A stretch of DNA of 64,000 nucleotides from contig NW_006763132.1 in assembly GCF_000264905.1 (NCBI RefSeq), positions 1,217,503 to 1,281,502 on the forward strand, written 5' to 3'. This document shows, piece after piece, positions 23,963-34,347 of this stretch (its first letter is position 1; each line of letters begins with the position of its first letter). Source of the stretch: Stereum hirsutum FP-91666 SS1 (Eukaryota; Basidiomycota; Agaricomycetes; Russulales; Stereaceae). The notes beneath the pieces are model-generated. The model saw nothing but the letters and a program-made list of their open reading frames with translations. It was not told the origin of the DNA and searched no databases. A program made the translations under genes and the position numbers.

Positions 23963-25379
23963 ATGCTCCCAAACGTGCTGAACCGGCACAGCAACGGCAA
24001 TAGGTCGAACGAACTGGAGGTGCCCCAGGTCCCCTTCGCATCCGCCAACTCGATCCGGTCGAACACCCCGCTGAATGCTCCCCCGCTCAGCACTTCGCCA
24101 TCGCTCTCGGCCAACTACCTTCCTACAAAGTTCTCCGATTCTCTGCTATACAATGGTTTCAGACGTAGGAACATTGGCAAGACTGCACCGCCCGGTATCC
24201 CTAAGCGCGGCGGTGGAAGAGAGGCGTTCAAGCAGGGAGAGGCGAGGATGCCCGGTGCGAACGACGAGGACTACGACGGTGTGCAGTCGGGTTGGTTTGG
24301 CAAGGATGGTGCAAAGAAGCCGATGAGGCTGAGGTGGAACAGGTTCAAGTGGACCCTCTTCTGTTCTATCGTCCTCGTATGTCTTTCGTCCATCACTCAT
24401 CGCCTGGCCCGGATCGGCTCTGATCTCTTTTGCACTCGTTCTCTCATCTAGTTCTCCGTTTACGCCCTTGCAGGCCTCATCTTCCTGCTCTGCACCTGGT
24501 TCGACGCTTTCGACAATTCTGATGTCGTCCGCGTCGGCAACCGCCCAGAGCTCATCCTGTCCACTATCGCCGTTGCCCTCGCCCTCGTCACCTCTCTCAT
24601 CGGCTGGGGTGGCGTTCTTCTCAACAACCGTTCATTCCTCGCCATATACACTTTCCTTCTCTGGATCTGTTTCGCCTTCCTCCTCACTCCAGGCTACATC
24701 ACTTACAAGAAACGCACCTTCAATCTCGAGGGTAAAGTCAACGCCCAGTGGTCTCAGGATCTCGGCATCAACGGTTGGCTTCGCATCCAGAACCAGCTCC
24801 AATGCTGCGGCTACTTCTCTCCGTTCGTCGAGGCCGCCGTCAGCCAGACCTGTTACTCGAGGAGCGTGCTCGAGGGCTGTAAAGGTCCTTACATCAGGTT
24901 CGAGAGGATGGTGTTGGAGAGGTGGTACACCATCGCGTTTTCATGCGTGCCCTTCTTGATCTTCTGCATCGTCGCCGGCCTGCTGTGCTCGAACCATGTC
25001 ACGTATAGGTTCGGCAAGGGGATGATGCCCAAGGCGTATAGGCTCAATATGAACACCATGGCCGTCATCATGGACAACTACGCAAAGTGAGTCATTCCTT
25101 GTGCCCGACCCAACGTACTCTGCATATCGGTATTAACCATGTCTATCCGTCCTCAGTGAACTCGCAGAACAGTACGGTCAAGACTTCGCTGCGGACGTCA
25201 TGACTCGCTCCCGCTCTAGGATCGATCTCCAGGACGGCACTCCTTACTCCCCTGATGGGTCCACCGGCAACGTTACGCCTCCTCCTCGCGGCGATGGAGC
25301 GAAGTACAACGCTTTGCAGGCGACGCCGGATTCGGATAGGCTCCCGAGGAGGTCGGGGCGGAGGTCGGATTCTGAGTGA
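23963..25379 (+). CDS. Fungal tetraspanin (Tsp2-like)
   Basis: Exons 23963-24376, 24452-25086 and 25157-25379 give 423 residues. After a ~130-residue Ser/Pro/Asn-rich cytosolic N-terminus come four hydrophobic segments: FKWTLFCSIVLFSVYALAGL, LILSTIAVALALVTSLIGWG, FLAIYTFLLWICFAFLLTPG, and WYTIAFSCVPFLIFCIVAGL. The large outer loop between the third and fourth has the tetraspanin CCG signature (NQLQCCGYFSPF) and the extra cysteines CYSRSVLEGCKG. The long N-terminal extension and C-terminal Ser/Arg tail suit the basidiomycete Tsp2 subfamily rather than Pls1. Tetraspanins organise plasma-membrane protein complexes; fungal Pls1-type members act in hyphal penetration, while the role of Tsp2 is not established. 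Confidence 0.85.
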
Positions 25380-26026
25380 GAACAGAGCACGACGGTGGTA
25401 GAGTTGGGCTCAGTGGGCCAGGCAACGAGATGTTATCTGTGACTGGCTAATGTGCACGGCGGGGTTGGGAAGCCCGGTCAGGACTGCAGTGGTACTCGCG
25501 ATGGACTTGGATCTCAAGATGCACGTACACGCTTCCTCTTTTATTTTCTTCTTTTTGCCTCCTTGTTTTCTTGGAATTTTACTCGCTCTTTTTGTGGCGC
25601 TCGAAACTTGTGTTTTCTACGTTTTTCTTACATTATGCTATGGACGCTTGCGATACCCACTCTTTATTCGAACTTTCCTCCATATGAGCATCTGACCATG
25701 GCCTTCCGAGGAAACGACTTTGTTGAACTTCGTATAGACCTCTGAATACAAGTGAGACCGTGGTCTGCAGACAGTACAACAGCCCGACTCCCGCTGGAGG
25801 GCTGGAGGGCTGGTGAGTACGGGTCTTAGTATCGGCAGTCTGCCTTCAACATGAAACTGTTCGCAAAAAAGCGCAGAAATCAAGACCGCGGTCAGCATGG
25901 GTTGGGCGAAGGAAAGAGCAAGAAAGAATCTGAAAGGATCCATCTTGAAGCCCTCGGCCGGTGCCGGGAAGTCATGTTCAGCCTGTGGCACGAAGTTCCT
26001 TTATTTCGGGTTTCCTACACGCCACC
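25380..26026. other. Intergenic between tetraspanin and Shg1
   Basis: About 650 bp, both flanking genes on the plus strand. It includes the tetraspanin 3' UTR and the Shg1 promoter. No repeat or gene was recognised. Confidence 0.5.
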
Positions 26027-26893
26027 ATGTCCATCAAGAATCCCCACCAGCTTGTCGCTGAGTACGCTTCATGAGATATCGCCTTTTCGTTTCACTTACT
26101 TAAGAATATTACAGGTACAAAAAGTCCGGCGAATTTGATCGTCTTCGCCGCGAACTCTATGCTCAATTCCAAGCTTCTGTGCGCACTGCGTTTCTTTCAT
26201 CTTTCGAGATGTGTGTCTCAGGCTAAGGCCTCCAAGGTGCTAGGAGGGACTTGAGACGTTCATGGCACGAGTGGACGATGTGGTAGAAAAGCGCTTGGAG
26301 TCGGATCTAAAGCTGCAGTACATGGCACCGGACAACGTTCAGCGCGAACTTCTGAAAGAACTGGACCGGTGCGTCCCTTTCACCTCTTACGCGTCGTTCG
26401 TCTCGCCGATACCTCCTTCGACCTTCAGATATCCCATCGTGGAGCGTGCGCTGGTGGATATGCCCGCGTTTGCTGATCCAGAGTTCGGTGCTTCGATACG
26501 AAGGAGCGCTCGTGCAATCTTGCAGGAAGACAGGGGACCTCCCAAACGTACGTTTCTCACCCTCCATACGAGTTCACTGTGCTGCATATCGATATTGCAT
26601 GAGCAGAGGATGATGACGAAGCAGAAGACGATGATGTGGATATGGACGTGGACGACGACGAGACCAGCTCAGACGAGAGCCTGGAGCTGGAGATATCGGA
26701 GATACCAGAGACTCCTAATCCTCACTCTCAAGCTGAGGAAAATGACATGGATATATCGGCGCCTGCATCTACTCCCGCCATGGACGAAGCAGTTGCACCC
26801 TTACAAATGGTCAACGGCGACCTACAGGAACCAGTCCATGGTCCTGATATTTCTTTGGATCAGGCTTTGACGCCTATGGACTCTGAGCCCTAG
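26027..26893 (+). CDS. SHG1: COMPASS subunit Shg1 (BOD1/SHG1 domain)
   Basis: Exons 26027-26061, 26115-26178, 26244-26368, 26429-26547 and 26607-26893 give 209 residues. The first ~105 residues form the BOD1/SHG1 domain: PHQLVAEYKKSGEFDRLRRE, LYAQFQASEGLETFMARVDD, VVEKRLESDL, then YPIVERALVDMPAFADPEF and SIRRSARAILQED. The rest is acidic and disordered (DDDEAEDDDVDMDVDDDE). Shg1 is a subunit of the Set1/COMPASS H3K4 methyltransferase in fungi. The Kozak context CACCATG supports the start at 26027. Small exons (35 and 64 bp) explain why the gene is easily missed. Confidence 0.85.
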
Positions 26894-27186
26894 TACTTGC
26901 ATATGTATGTATTACTATGATTACAATTGGAAACTGAGCTGGGCGAACCGCTATCCAATCTGCAGCATTGTGCGTTGAAGACCGCGGCAGCAACGTCGAC
27001 GATTGGAGTGATACTGGGTGAGTTTGGTGTCTCGCCTATTGACGGGTGGGGGCAAGAACTTCATTCAGAATCGTGACATGCAAGTGTACGAATAGCGACG
27101 AACAATACAAGGCCAAGTATATATGATAACCTGCCAAAAAAGGGTGTGAACACGAATGGCGCATGAAGAGACGATGAACACCTACT

Positions 27187-28692
27187 TCACATATCATCCA
27201 CATCCTCACCCATGGAATACTCTGACAACTCATCCGTGGAATACTCTGAAGCATCCGCCAGCGATCCACTATCAGACCCCTCCATATTTTCCCATGGGTC
27301 GCCCGTCGTCTTGACCTTAAGGCCACCCTCGACCAATCGCATGAGCCTGGCATAGGCATCGGGAGCCTCTTGCTGCATCCTAATCTTGTCGGTAACGAGA
27401 AGACTGAAGGACTTAAAATAATTGTTTGTTGAGACGTGTCGCCTGGACTCCAACATGGTGACAAGCTGATCGTAACTCCAGGTATGAGGCCATCCGAGTT
27501 GATGAGGCTCGAGGCTCCACCGTTTCGGCCGTTCGAGCACGATCTCGGTGAGAAGAATGTTGGAGCTCCAGAGGAGTTGATTGTCGTTGCCGAACCGGAT
27601 GGTGAGAAAGGTGAAGAGCGTGTCCCAATCCCCAATCCCAGCTGTGTTGGTGATTTCGAGATGTTGGATCATAGAAAGGTTGGTCAAGAGTTCGATGATC
27701 TGCGATGAGTCCATGAAGGAGTCGCACAGAAGGAGGTCAGCGAGGTTTGCTGAGAAATGATAGGTGAACTCCATGAAGGTGTCCCAGATATCGTCTTCCC
27801 ATGGCTGGTTTTCCGTATACAACGACAAAGTGTCCAAATGGGGGAGGATCAGGGTGTCTGCGAATATGGCGACCAGCGCTGGGTCCATCATAATCTCGAG
27901 ATACCGAAGGTCTGGTAGAGTGACCTGTTCGGCGGAAGCTATGATGGTAGCAAGCTCTGGGTCGGAAAACCCTGGGCCGAACTTGAGCGATAGGCTGTCA
28001 AGTCTGATGGAGCTGCACATGGCAGAGACGAACCAGTTCATGCAAAGACGGGGCTTTTGCACGGTCTTCTCGTCAACTATTGCGCTCGAGAGTGTGAGGG
28101 TGTCCAACCCGGCCCATGGCAATGCCCATGAGTCGTCCAGAATAGGGTGACCTAGCGTCAACTCTCGAAGTTTGGTCGCATTCTTGAGAGCACGAGCGAG
28201 ACCGGTTGAAACGGGTCCCTGCGCATCCGTAAGATGAAATTTCTTCAATAACGGGAATGCATTTTCGGAAAGACCGTCAAAAAATGACAGGTCGTGGTCG
28301 TCCAAAGGTAGCCAAACGCGTTCCCATCGTCGACTGTGGGAGATCATGGCGGTAAGGTAACGCCGTAGAAAAGTCGTCGGCATATCCTTCAGCCCACGAA
28401 CTTCGAGTCTAGCGATGGGATATGGCTCGGAGCACTTCAACCAGAGCGCAGTAGAGCTGGTAAATGAGCGCAGTGAGGTCCAATTTCTGGGAGGTTCGGG
28501 GAGGCGAAGCTTTGTCCAAAGCATGGGTGTAGAGTATGCGGTGGCACGCCATTTACGGCAGACAAGGGTGAAGACAAGAGGAGCTTTATGTAGATGTATC
28601 CGTTGAGATGGTTGGTCTTCCGAATGCTTCACGAAAATATCTGCCCAAATTTCTGGCGGTACGCGAGCGACAGCCATTTTCCGTCTATGCAA
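27187..28692 (-). CDS. F-box domain protein
   Basis: A single 501-codon frame. The F-box is near the N-terminus: ARVPPEIWADIFVKH, then PLVFTLVCRKWRATAYSTPM and LWTKLRLP, the common Agaricomycete pattern. Leucine-rich irregular repeats follow (LRELTLGHPILDD, LDTLTLSSAI, LRYLEIMMDPAL, LDTLSLYTENQPW) and the end is acidic and Ser-rich. The methionine at 28677 (MAVARVPPE) is an alternative start five codons in. It is thought to be an SCF substrate receptor, by family. It is the third F-box gene in the window. Confidence 0.8.
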   Translation of the reverse strand: MHRRKMAVARVPPEIWADIFVKHSEDQPSQRIHLHKAPLVFTLVCRKWRATAYSTPMLWTKLRLPEPPRNWTSLRSFTSSTALWLKCSEPYPIARLEVRGLKDMPTTFLRRYLTAMISHSRRWERVWLPLDDHDLSFFDGLSENAFPLLKKFHLTDAQGPVSTGLARALKNATKLRELTLGHPILDDSWALPWAGLDTLTLSSAIVDEKTVQKPRLCMNWFVSAMCSSIRLDSLSLKFGPGFSDPELATIIASAEQVTLPDLRYLEIMMDPALVAIFADTLILPHLDTLSLYTENQPWEDDIWDTFMEFTYHFSANLADLLLCDSFMDSSQIIELLTNLSMIQHLEITNTAGIGDWDTLFTFLTIRFGNDNQLLWSSNILLTEIVLERPKRWSLEPHQLGWPHTWSYDQLVTMLESRRHVSTNNYFKSFSLLVTDKIRMQQEAPDAYARLMRLVEGGLKVKTTGDPWENMEGSDSGSLADASEYSTDELSEYSMGEDVDDM

Positions 28693-29152
28693 AAGGTTTC
28701 TATGAGTGATTACAGGTTATTGTATTCGCTCCTTTCAAATAGAATACGCACCGATTATTGGGATGCGGTAGGGAGGGAAGACAAAGGGAAGATCCGCGAA
28801 TTCGAACTTGTGTGGACGTGAAACGGCGCTTACTCATCAAAGCATGTGATAAGTCTAAATGTAGGACGTGTGGCGGTGGCCGAATGGCCAGCGCCGCCCT
28901 CGCTGATAAGTTATTCGCCAGGACGTGAATGCAGCTGGAATCGCATCATATCTTTGCTTAAGACCACATGAACTACCGACAGAATTGTTCCAGATGTGTG
29001 CGCCACCTCCATCCAGCATCCTCGATTATATCCATCCTATCCTTCGACCATAACTACCTCCATCTTGGTTGGTGTGAACCAGGTCTATGCACGGTTATTG
29101 CGCGGAGTAGAGACAGGAATAAAATCCCATTGCATTCCATCTGCGACTACTT
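28693..29152. other. Intergenic between F-box and cyanase genes
   Basis: Upstream of the minus-strand F-box gene and downstream of the minus-strand cyanase gene. No gene was recognised. Its right edge abuts the 22-bp repeat listed next. Confidence 0.5.
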
Positions 29153-29196
29153 ATACAATTTCCGGAGGAAAGATATACAATTTCTGGAGGAAAGAT
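29153..29196. repeat. 22-bp direct repeat, two copies
   Basis: ATACAATTTCCGGAGGAAAG plus AT (29153-29174) is followed at once by the same 22 bases with a single C-to-T change (29175-29196). It lies 20 bases beyond the cyanase stop, so it would be in that gene's 3' UTR. Confidence 0.9.
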
Positions 29197-29215
29197 CGAT
29201 TGTACATACGAAGTT

Positions 29216-30132
29216 TTACCACTTGAGATAAGGCAAGAACTTCCCACTGTGAAGCGAATGAGGCCATTAGCCCGTTGGCGAACATGATCAGATAAGTAGG
29301 ACCGTAATGGACTTACTCGAAAGTGACGACGACGCGATCACCCTTAGGGTCCGGCTTCCTCTCGACATGGACTTTACAATCGATGAGCGACATGATCCCG
29401 TCGCCAAACTAGCAGAGAACATAAGGCAAGAGTCTAAGAATAGTGAATTGACTTCGCCCACCTTCTCATGAATAATGGCTTTGAGAGCCTGGCCGTAAAC
29501 GAGAATGCCCTGTTGAATGAAGAAGTCAGAGGGCGAAACCATATCACCCCTTTCGTGTGGCGTGATTGCATACCTCGAAGAGACGATAAATCACAGGGTC
29601 CGTTGGTGGGACAGGCCCCAACCCACGCTGTGGGAACCAGTGTGCCCCAATCTCCGCATCAACGTTCGTGTGTGGGATTTCAAGGATTTCAGCAAGAGCC
29701 TTGAGATCCTCAGGCGAGCCCTTAGCCTACGTATTCAGAGTGATTCAATACCTCCGAAGTGACTATTCATGTCTTGGGTGGCATGTGGAGAGATCGAAGG
29801 GAAGGGATGAAGGAAGACAGTACCTGGCCGTAGAACAGAGCTGCAGTCCACACCTCGTCGCGCCCAATAGCCTTCGAGATCTCTTCGAAAGTCAAATCTA
29901 CTCATCTCCGTGGTCAGCGCTGCAGCATGCAACATGAACAGAAGGCATAGGTGAGCGGGTATACCTTTCTTAGCTTTAGCCTCAAAGAGCTGGACAATGA
30001 TTGGTGGGAGTTTCTCGAAGGGCGCCGTGTTGGCAGATACGGTCTAAGCATAGCCAGCACGCAGGCAGACGCCGTAAGCATAAGATTCGGCTTCACTAAT
30101 GGAAGAATCCTACCGCACTAGAGGAAGACATC
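29216..30132 (-). CDS. Cyanate hydratase (cyanase)
   Basis: Seven exons: 30132-30115, 30043-29965, 29897-29824, 29726-29574, 29509-29462, 29408-29317 and 29246-29216, giving 164 residues, the usual fungal length. Cyanase converts cyanate and bicarbonate to ammonia and carbon dioxide. Landmarks: [17 protein letters not shown] (N-terminal helical domain), [47 protein letters not shown], and the invariant C-terminus GKFLPYLKW. The catalytic triad of the E. coli enzyme (Arg96, Glu99, Ser122) maps to Arg105, Glu108 and Ser131 with identical spacing. I chose the ATG at 30132 because a TATA element lies about 90 bases upstream, inside the longer open frame that begins at 30284. The enzyme is probably cytosolic and detoxifies cyanate or supplies nitrogen. 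Confidence 0.93.
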
Positions 30133-30222
30133 TTCCTTACGCCGGAGAAGGGGATCACGAGCGGGGCGGCGAAGGTTGGGCGAAGGAAAGCAGGGTTATG
30201 TGAGACTGAACGTCCGACCAAG

Positions 30223-30230
30223 CTTTTATA
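30223..30230 (-). promoter_or_regulatory. TATA box of the cyanase gene
   Basis: TATAAAAG on the minus strand, about 90 bases before the cyanase ATG at 30132. The spacing suits a short fungal leader and argues against translation starting at the upstream in-frame ATG at 30284. Confidence 0.55.
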
Positions 30231-30284
30231 GGGGGCTAGTGGAACCGCTCGACAGGAAGTCACACGGAGAGCAGAGAATACCAT

Positions 30285-30962
30285 AGTTAGTCACGATGAT
30301 GTTTTCGTGAATTGCAGATGTGGTCGGGTGGGGACTGTCGGTCAGCGGTATGAGCGGAATGTACTTCCGCGAAGGAAAGCACATGACGTCACGCGTCACC
30401 GCCGAGCTTCGAAGCCCTGTCGGGCGAGGCAAGCAGAGTGATTGGTCGCGTATAATAAAACCTCAAAAGAGATCCCTCAGGAAACCCATGACGCTGCACG
30501 GTACTTGCTCAGTAGATGAGACGGTCGAAGATCCCAAGGACGTCAAGACTTGTCTCCTCGACTCCCGATGCACGAGATTCGCCGAAAGGCGGCCTCAGAG
30601 AGGATGTTTGTAGGCGACAAAGATCGGAAAGTTGAAGAAGTTCGATATGAAGTTTCCGGCAGATCTTGGTAGGCGGATGCGCATTACCTTTGGGCCATGG
30701 GGATATAGTGCAATGCAAGTAATAGTCGAAAGGCGAGAGTCGCCGACAAAGCGCGCTACTATGACCAGGAGGGGCGCTTCTGCTTCACCCGAACGAAGGC
30801 TTACATTCGCAAAAAAAGGGTTTGGGATACAAGCTTGGGAGAACGACAATCAGCTTCGGAAGACGTAGGAGAATCACTGCAAAACATACCTACTTGACCC
30901 TTGCATCAATGTAGAACCTATCTGAATCTACCTCCCTAACTCGAACCCGCTCGCCACACGTA
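30285..30962. other. Intergenic upstream of cyanase
   Basis: Lies between the cyanase promoter and the end of the SDHAF3 gene (both minus). No coding or repeat structure was recognised. Confidence 0.45.
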
Positions 30963-31654
30963 TCATGATTTACTCCCGTCCTCCTTGCGGGCGGCGGCAT
31001 CCTGGGCCAGCTGTTCCACAGGCTTCCAGACATCCTTTGTCGCATGCATGAGTTCGTATAGCTGACCTAGTTGCTCCTTCGACAACTGTCCACCGCCACC
31101 CCACCCCGCCGCCATGTCATATCGCCCAAATACACTTGAGTTCCAGTCCCCATGTATCACAAATATGATGGACGAAACAGACCTTTTCAAATACTGTTGG
31201 GTCCAACCTCCTTCCTGTGAACTTCTCCGCCTCCAGAGGTGCCGGCAGTTCATCAAGGTATCTCTTCCATTGCGACAAGAAACCAATGATATAGACTGGG
31301 TTATCGACTTCTTTATGTCTTCTGAATTCTGTCCTCTCATGTCGCGTGGAGAGTCGTCGGTGAAAGCAACGTATGTAGGGGGAACGCAGAGACGAACGAA
31401 GTCGTGCGCTCACTCACCTGCTTTGATGTAGTCGTCCCCCAGGGACCTCATCTCAACTGGGAGAAAGCGGTGAGCTCTGAGCAATCTTCGGTATAGTCTA
31501 GTGGAATCATCAGGAGAGCCAGGTGCTGGAAAGAACATAAGAGCATGGCGCACGGAAGTGGTGGGAGGAGTGTTGCGCTCGTTTCTTGCAAGTTGAGAGG
31601 TCTTGTTGTTATGGACTGAGCAAGGCGGACAAGTGTCGGACGTAAAGAAGCCAT
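30963..31654 (-). CDS. SDHAF3: Succinate dehydrogenase assembly factor 3 (LYR protein)
   Basis: Model 31654-31642, 31525-31418, 31328-31183 and 31085-30963 gives 129 residues, the usual family length. It carries the LYR motif in [16 protein letters not shown], then [37 protein letters not shown] and [20 protein letters not shown], all diagnostic of SDHAF3/Acn9. This mitochondrial matrix factor helps mature the iron-sulfur subunit of succinate dehydrogenase. The core exons are firm. The first exon and its weak donor (GTCCGA) are tentative; starting at the internal methionine in [11 protein letters not shown] is the alternative. The gene is divergent from the aldo/keto reductase, only about 130 bases apart. 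Confidence 0.85.
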
Positions 31655-31784
31655 GAGAATAGAGCGTATCGAGAGAGCGATGAAGACTGAGTCCACTAGT
31701 AAAGGTGAGCGTGCGGGTCGAACGTTGAACAAGGCGCCACAACGGGCCACCCCCAAACTATGGAGGTGCCACATTACGAGTGCA

Positions 31785-33269
31785 ATGTCGTCGCTCTTCC
31801 GTCTTTCCACCACCGCCCGGCCGCTCTTTCAAGCATCCAGAAGTTTTCGTCCGACCACTATCCCCCCTACGTTGTCTATACAGCGACGACACTCAAATAT
31901 AATGGCATCTCTAACTCTGCAGTCCACAATTAAAGTATGCTCAATTCGGCGCTTCGCGATAGGGGTTCTTTAACTGATCCTGCTCTCTCCTAGCTGAGCG
32001 ATGGCAATCAAATCCCTCTTCTTGGATTTGGTGCGTGCAAATATAGGAAGAGTACTTCGGTGCCAATGTTGATACTTATAAGCAGGTACCTACGAGCTGG
32101 ATGGAAAGGACGCGTATAAGGCCGTTACATGGGCACTCGAGGTGCGTATCATTAGTCTGGAATCTCCGATTTATTGTCTGAACACCTCCCCGATTTCAAC
32201 AGACGGGGTACCGTCACATTGTCCGAAACAATCCATCCCAATCTTACTTTGGTTCCCTCCGCCGATGACGTCTGTATTCTTTAGGATTCTGCGACATGGT
32301 ACGAGAACGAGGCCGAAGTAGGGAAAGCCATCCGTGACTTCTGCACCAAGACTTCAACGCCACGTTCCGAAATATTCTACACCACCAAGCTCATGCACAA
32401 TAGGGGTTATGATGCCACCCTCAAGGCGATACAGTACTCGCTCGACCAGGCAAAACTCGACTATATAGACCTATATCTCATCCATGGGCCGTGAGTTTGA
32501 GCGTTCTGATCTCCTCCGTATAACGTGCGGATTCTGAAGTTGCCGATGTAGATGGGGAGGACGGGAGATGAGAAAGGAATGCTGGAGGGCTTGCGTGCAA
32601 GCAAAGAAGGAGGGAAAAGTCAAGAGTATCGGGATCAGTACATTTGGCGTGCTCCACATGAAGCAGTTGATTGAGGAAGATACGAAGGGGCTTGAGGTTC
32701 CGGCAGTACATCAGGTGCGACACATATGCAGAGAAAATACAGGGGGAGCTAAACATGCCTCAAGATTGACCTACATCCGTTCATGACTCGAACGGAGATC
32801 GTGGAGTATAGTAAACAGCATGGAATGGTTCTCGAGGTGAGTACATCTTTCAGTATAACAATGCGCTTTTCTCTCATCTTCTTTGTACAGGCTTGGGGGT
32901 CTTTGGCCAGAGGAATGCGCATGAAGCATCCGTCCATCGTCAATCTGGCGAAGAAATATAATAAAGCACCGGCTCACATATTCTTGCGCTATTCCATCCA
33001 GAAGGTAAGCTCATTACACCGGTCCGTCTTTCAAAAGAATCCCCCCTCACGTTTCTCGTCGTAGGGATATGTGCCACTCGTCAAGTCCAGTTCGAAAGAG
33101 CGCATCATTTCGAATACCGAGATATTTGATTTCGAACTGACGGACGAGGAGGTTGCCCATCTGGACACCCTGAACGAAAGTACGCATGGTTCTCTTTGAA
33201 CCACGCTCTGTCATACTAAAATCCCTTTTAGACTTGGTAACAGATTGGGACCCTACAGACTGCCCTTGA
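31785..33269 (+). CDS. Aldo/keto reductase with mitochondrial presequence
   Basis: About ten exons. An N-terminal stretch of about 39 residues (MSSLFRLSTTARPLFQASRS…IQRRHSNI) has many Arg and Ser and no acidic residues, as in mitochondrial presequences. A second in-frame ATG at 31902 starts the AKR body: SDGNQIPLLGFGTYELDGKD, TGYRHIDSATWYENEAEVG, FYTTKLMHNRGYD, DYIDLYLIHGPWG, KSIGISTFGV, VHQIDLHPFM, EAWGSLARGM, FLRYSIQKGYVPLVKSSSKE. Catalytic Asp, Tyr, Lys and His are present (HID, WYENE, TTK, IHG) and the NADPH-binding KSSSKERI is intact. It reduces carbonyl compounds with NADPH; the substrate is unknown. Two starts would give mitochondrial and cytosolic forms. The last exon ends in TDWDPTDCP. 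Confidence 0.88.
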
Positions 33270-34347
33270 GCATGAGCATTTGCATCGATTCACTTGGTCC
33301 GGTCGAAACGGAGAGGGTTTAGCGGGAAAGGGACGTGAACAGTTCATTGTCCGTCAAATAGGGAGGCAGAATATCAGGATTATGTTGTAGAAGTAGTAGA
33401 CATTGGGTCTGTAAGGGCACGAAGTAGTGCAGTGAAGGTTCTTCAGTGAAAGTCCCCACTAATCCCATCGCCGGATGAGTGTCCGTGCTAGGGTCTCAAC
33501 CCGTCCTAGTATACTAGGATACAAGATGCATTGCATCCCCGCACGCGCAAATCGAGAAGAAGGAACAAACCAGCGAATGCCACTCACCGTTCTTGATAGC
33601 AGTCTTTTTTCATGCGATCACTTGCGGTGTCATGGTTGACATTACATCGGAAAAATGGACTAGACATTTGCGTCTAGGAGGATGCATATTATGTGAGAAT
33701 GGCAATGATCTGTGAGCGTCTGACCGCCAAAGCGTAGAACGGAATGGCATCGATGAGCATGCAATAAAGACGTGACAATCTCGACTCACGCATAGGGTAA
33801 ACCGCGTGACCATACATCATGGACAAGCTCGGGTTGCGAAAGCTGAATGAGATGAATGCTTGTGTCTGTGATGCGATGATACCACAGGAGAAGAATATGA
33901 AAGCACGGCGGAGGCGGGAGAACATCAATTTACGAATTGGGGAAAGGAAGATAGATCACTGTCGAGGTACAATCAGCCGATGGCATTATTGTACAGCATG
34001 GACAAGGTGAGAGAAAGCTTTACGAGAGGACTATGAGCGTGAGGTGCAATAGGCATAGTCAATAGGTTCCGAAGCCTATGACAAGATTTGAGGTGGAGAC
34101 CAGACCACGACGAACTTGTCCCGCAAATATGTAGCAAGTACGGGGAACTTCACTCATAGCGAAGCTCTCGCGCGTGATGACGACTAGGATGAAACGCCGC
34201 ATAGCGCAAATAGAGCAAACCTAGAGAGAAAATATTGGTGGGATAAATAGCGGGAATCAAAGAGCCAAAGGAAGTGATATCGCAGGGGAGTTTGAAGAAA
34301 CTCACCTGAACCCAGACTCGAACCCAACACATCGAAGCAGTGTCGAG
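33270..34347. other. Intergenic, with palindromes and a doubtful short gene
   Basis: Contains two adjacent palindromes (33504-33537, listed separately). On the minus strand, 34332 to about 34080 can be spliced once (GTGAGT donor after WVRVWVQ-like codons, TCTCTAG acceptor) to a short frame with hydrophobic text RRFILVVITRESFAMSEVPR, but no family is recognised. Another hydrophobic frame lies at 33928-33689. These may be remnants of a membrane protein. Confidence 0.25.
33504..33537. repeat. Two adjacent perfect palindromes
   Basis: TCCTAGTATACTAGGA (33504-33519) is a perfect 16-bp palindrome. Six bases later GATGCATTGCATC (33525-33537) is a second one with a single central base. They lie about 240 bp past the aldo/keto reductase stop. 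Confidence 0.85.

Noticed and set aside
30132..30284. Upstream in-frame extension of cyanase resembling a mitochondrial presequence
   Set aside because: A TATAAAAG element at 30230-30223 lies inside this extension, about 90 bases before the family-typical start, so the extension is probably promoter, not coding.
34305..34335. tRNA-like TTCGAACCC text near the end of the DUF4604 gene
   Set aside because: The T-loop-like word stands alone; no acceptor stem or anticodon arm pairs with it on either strand.
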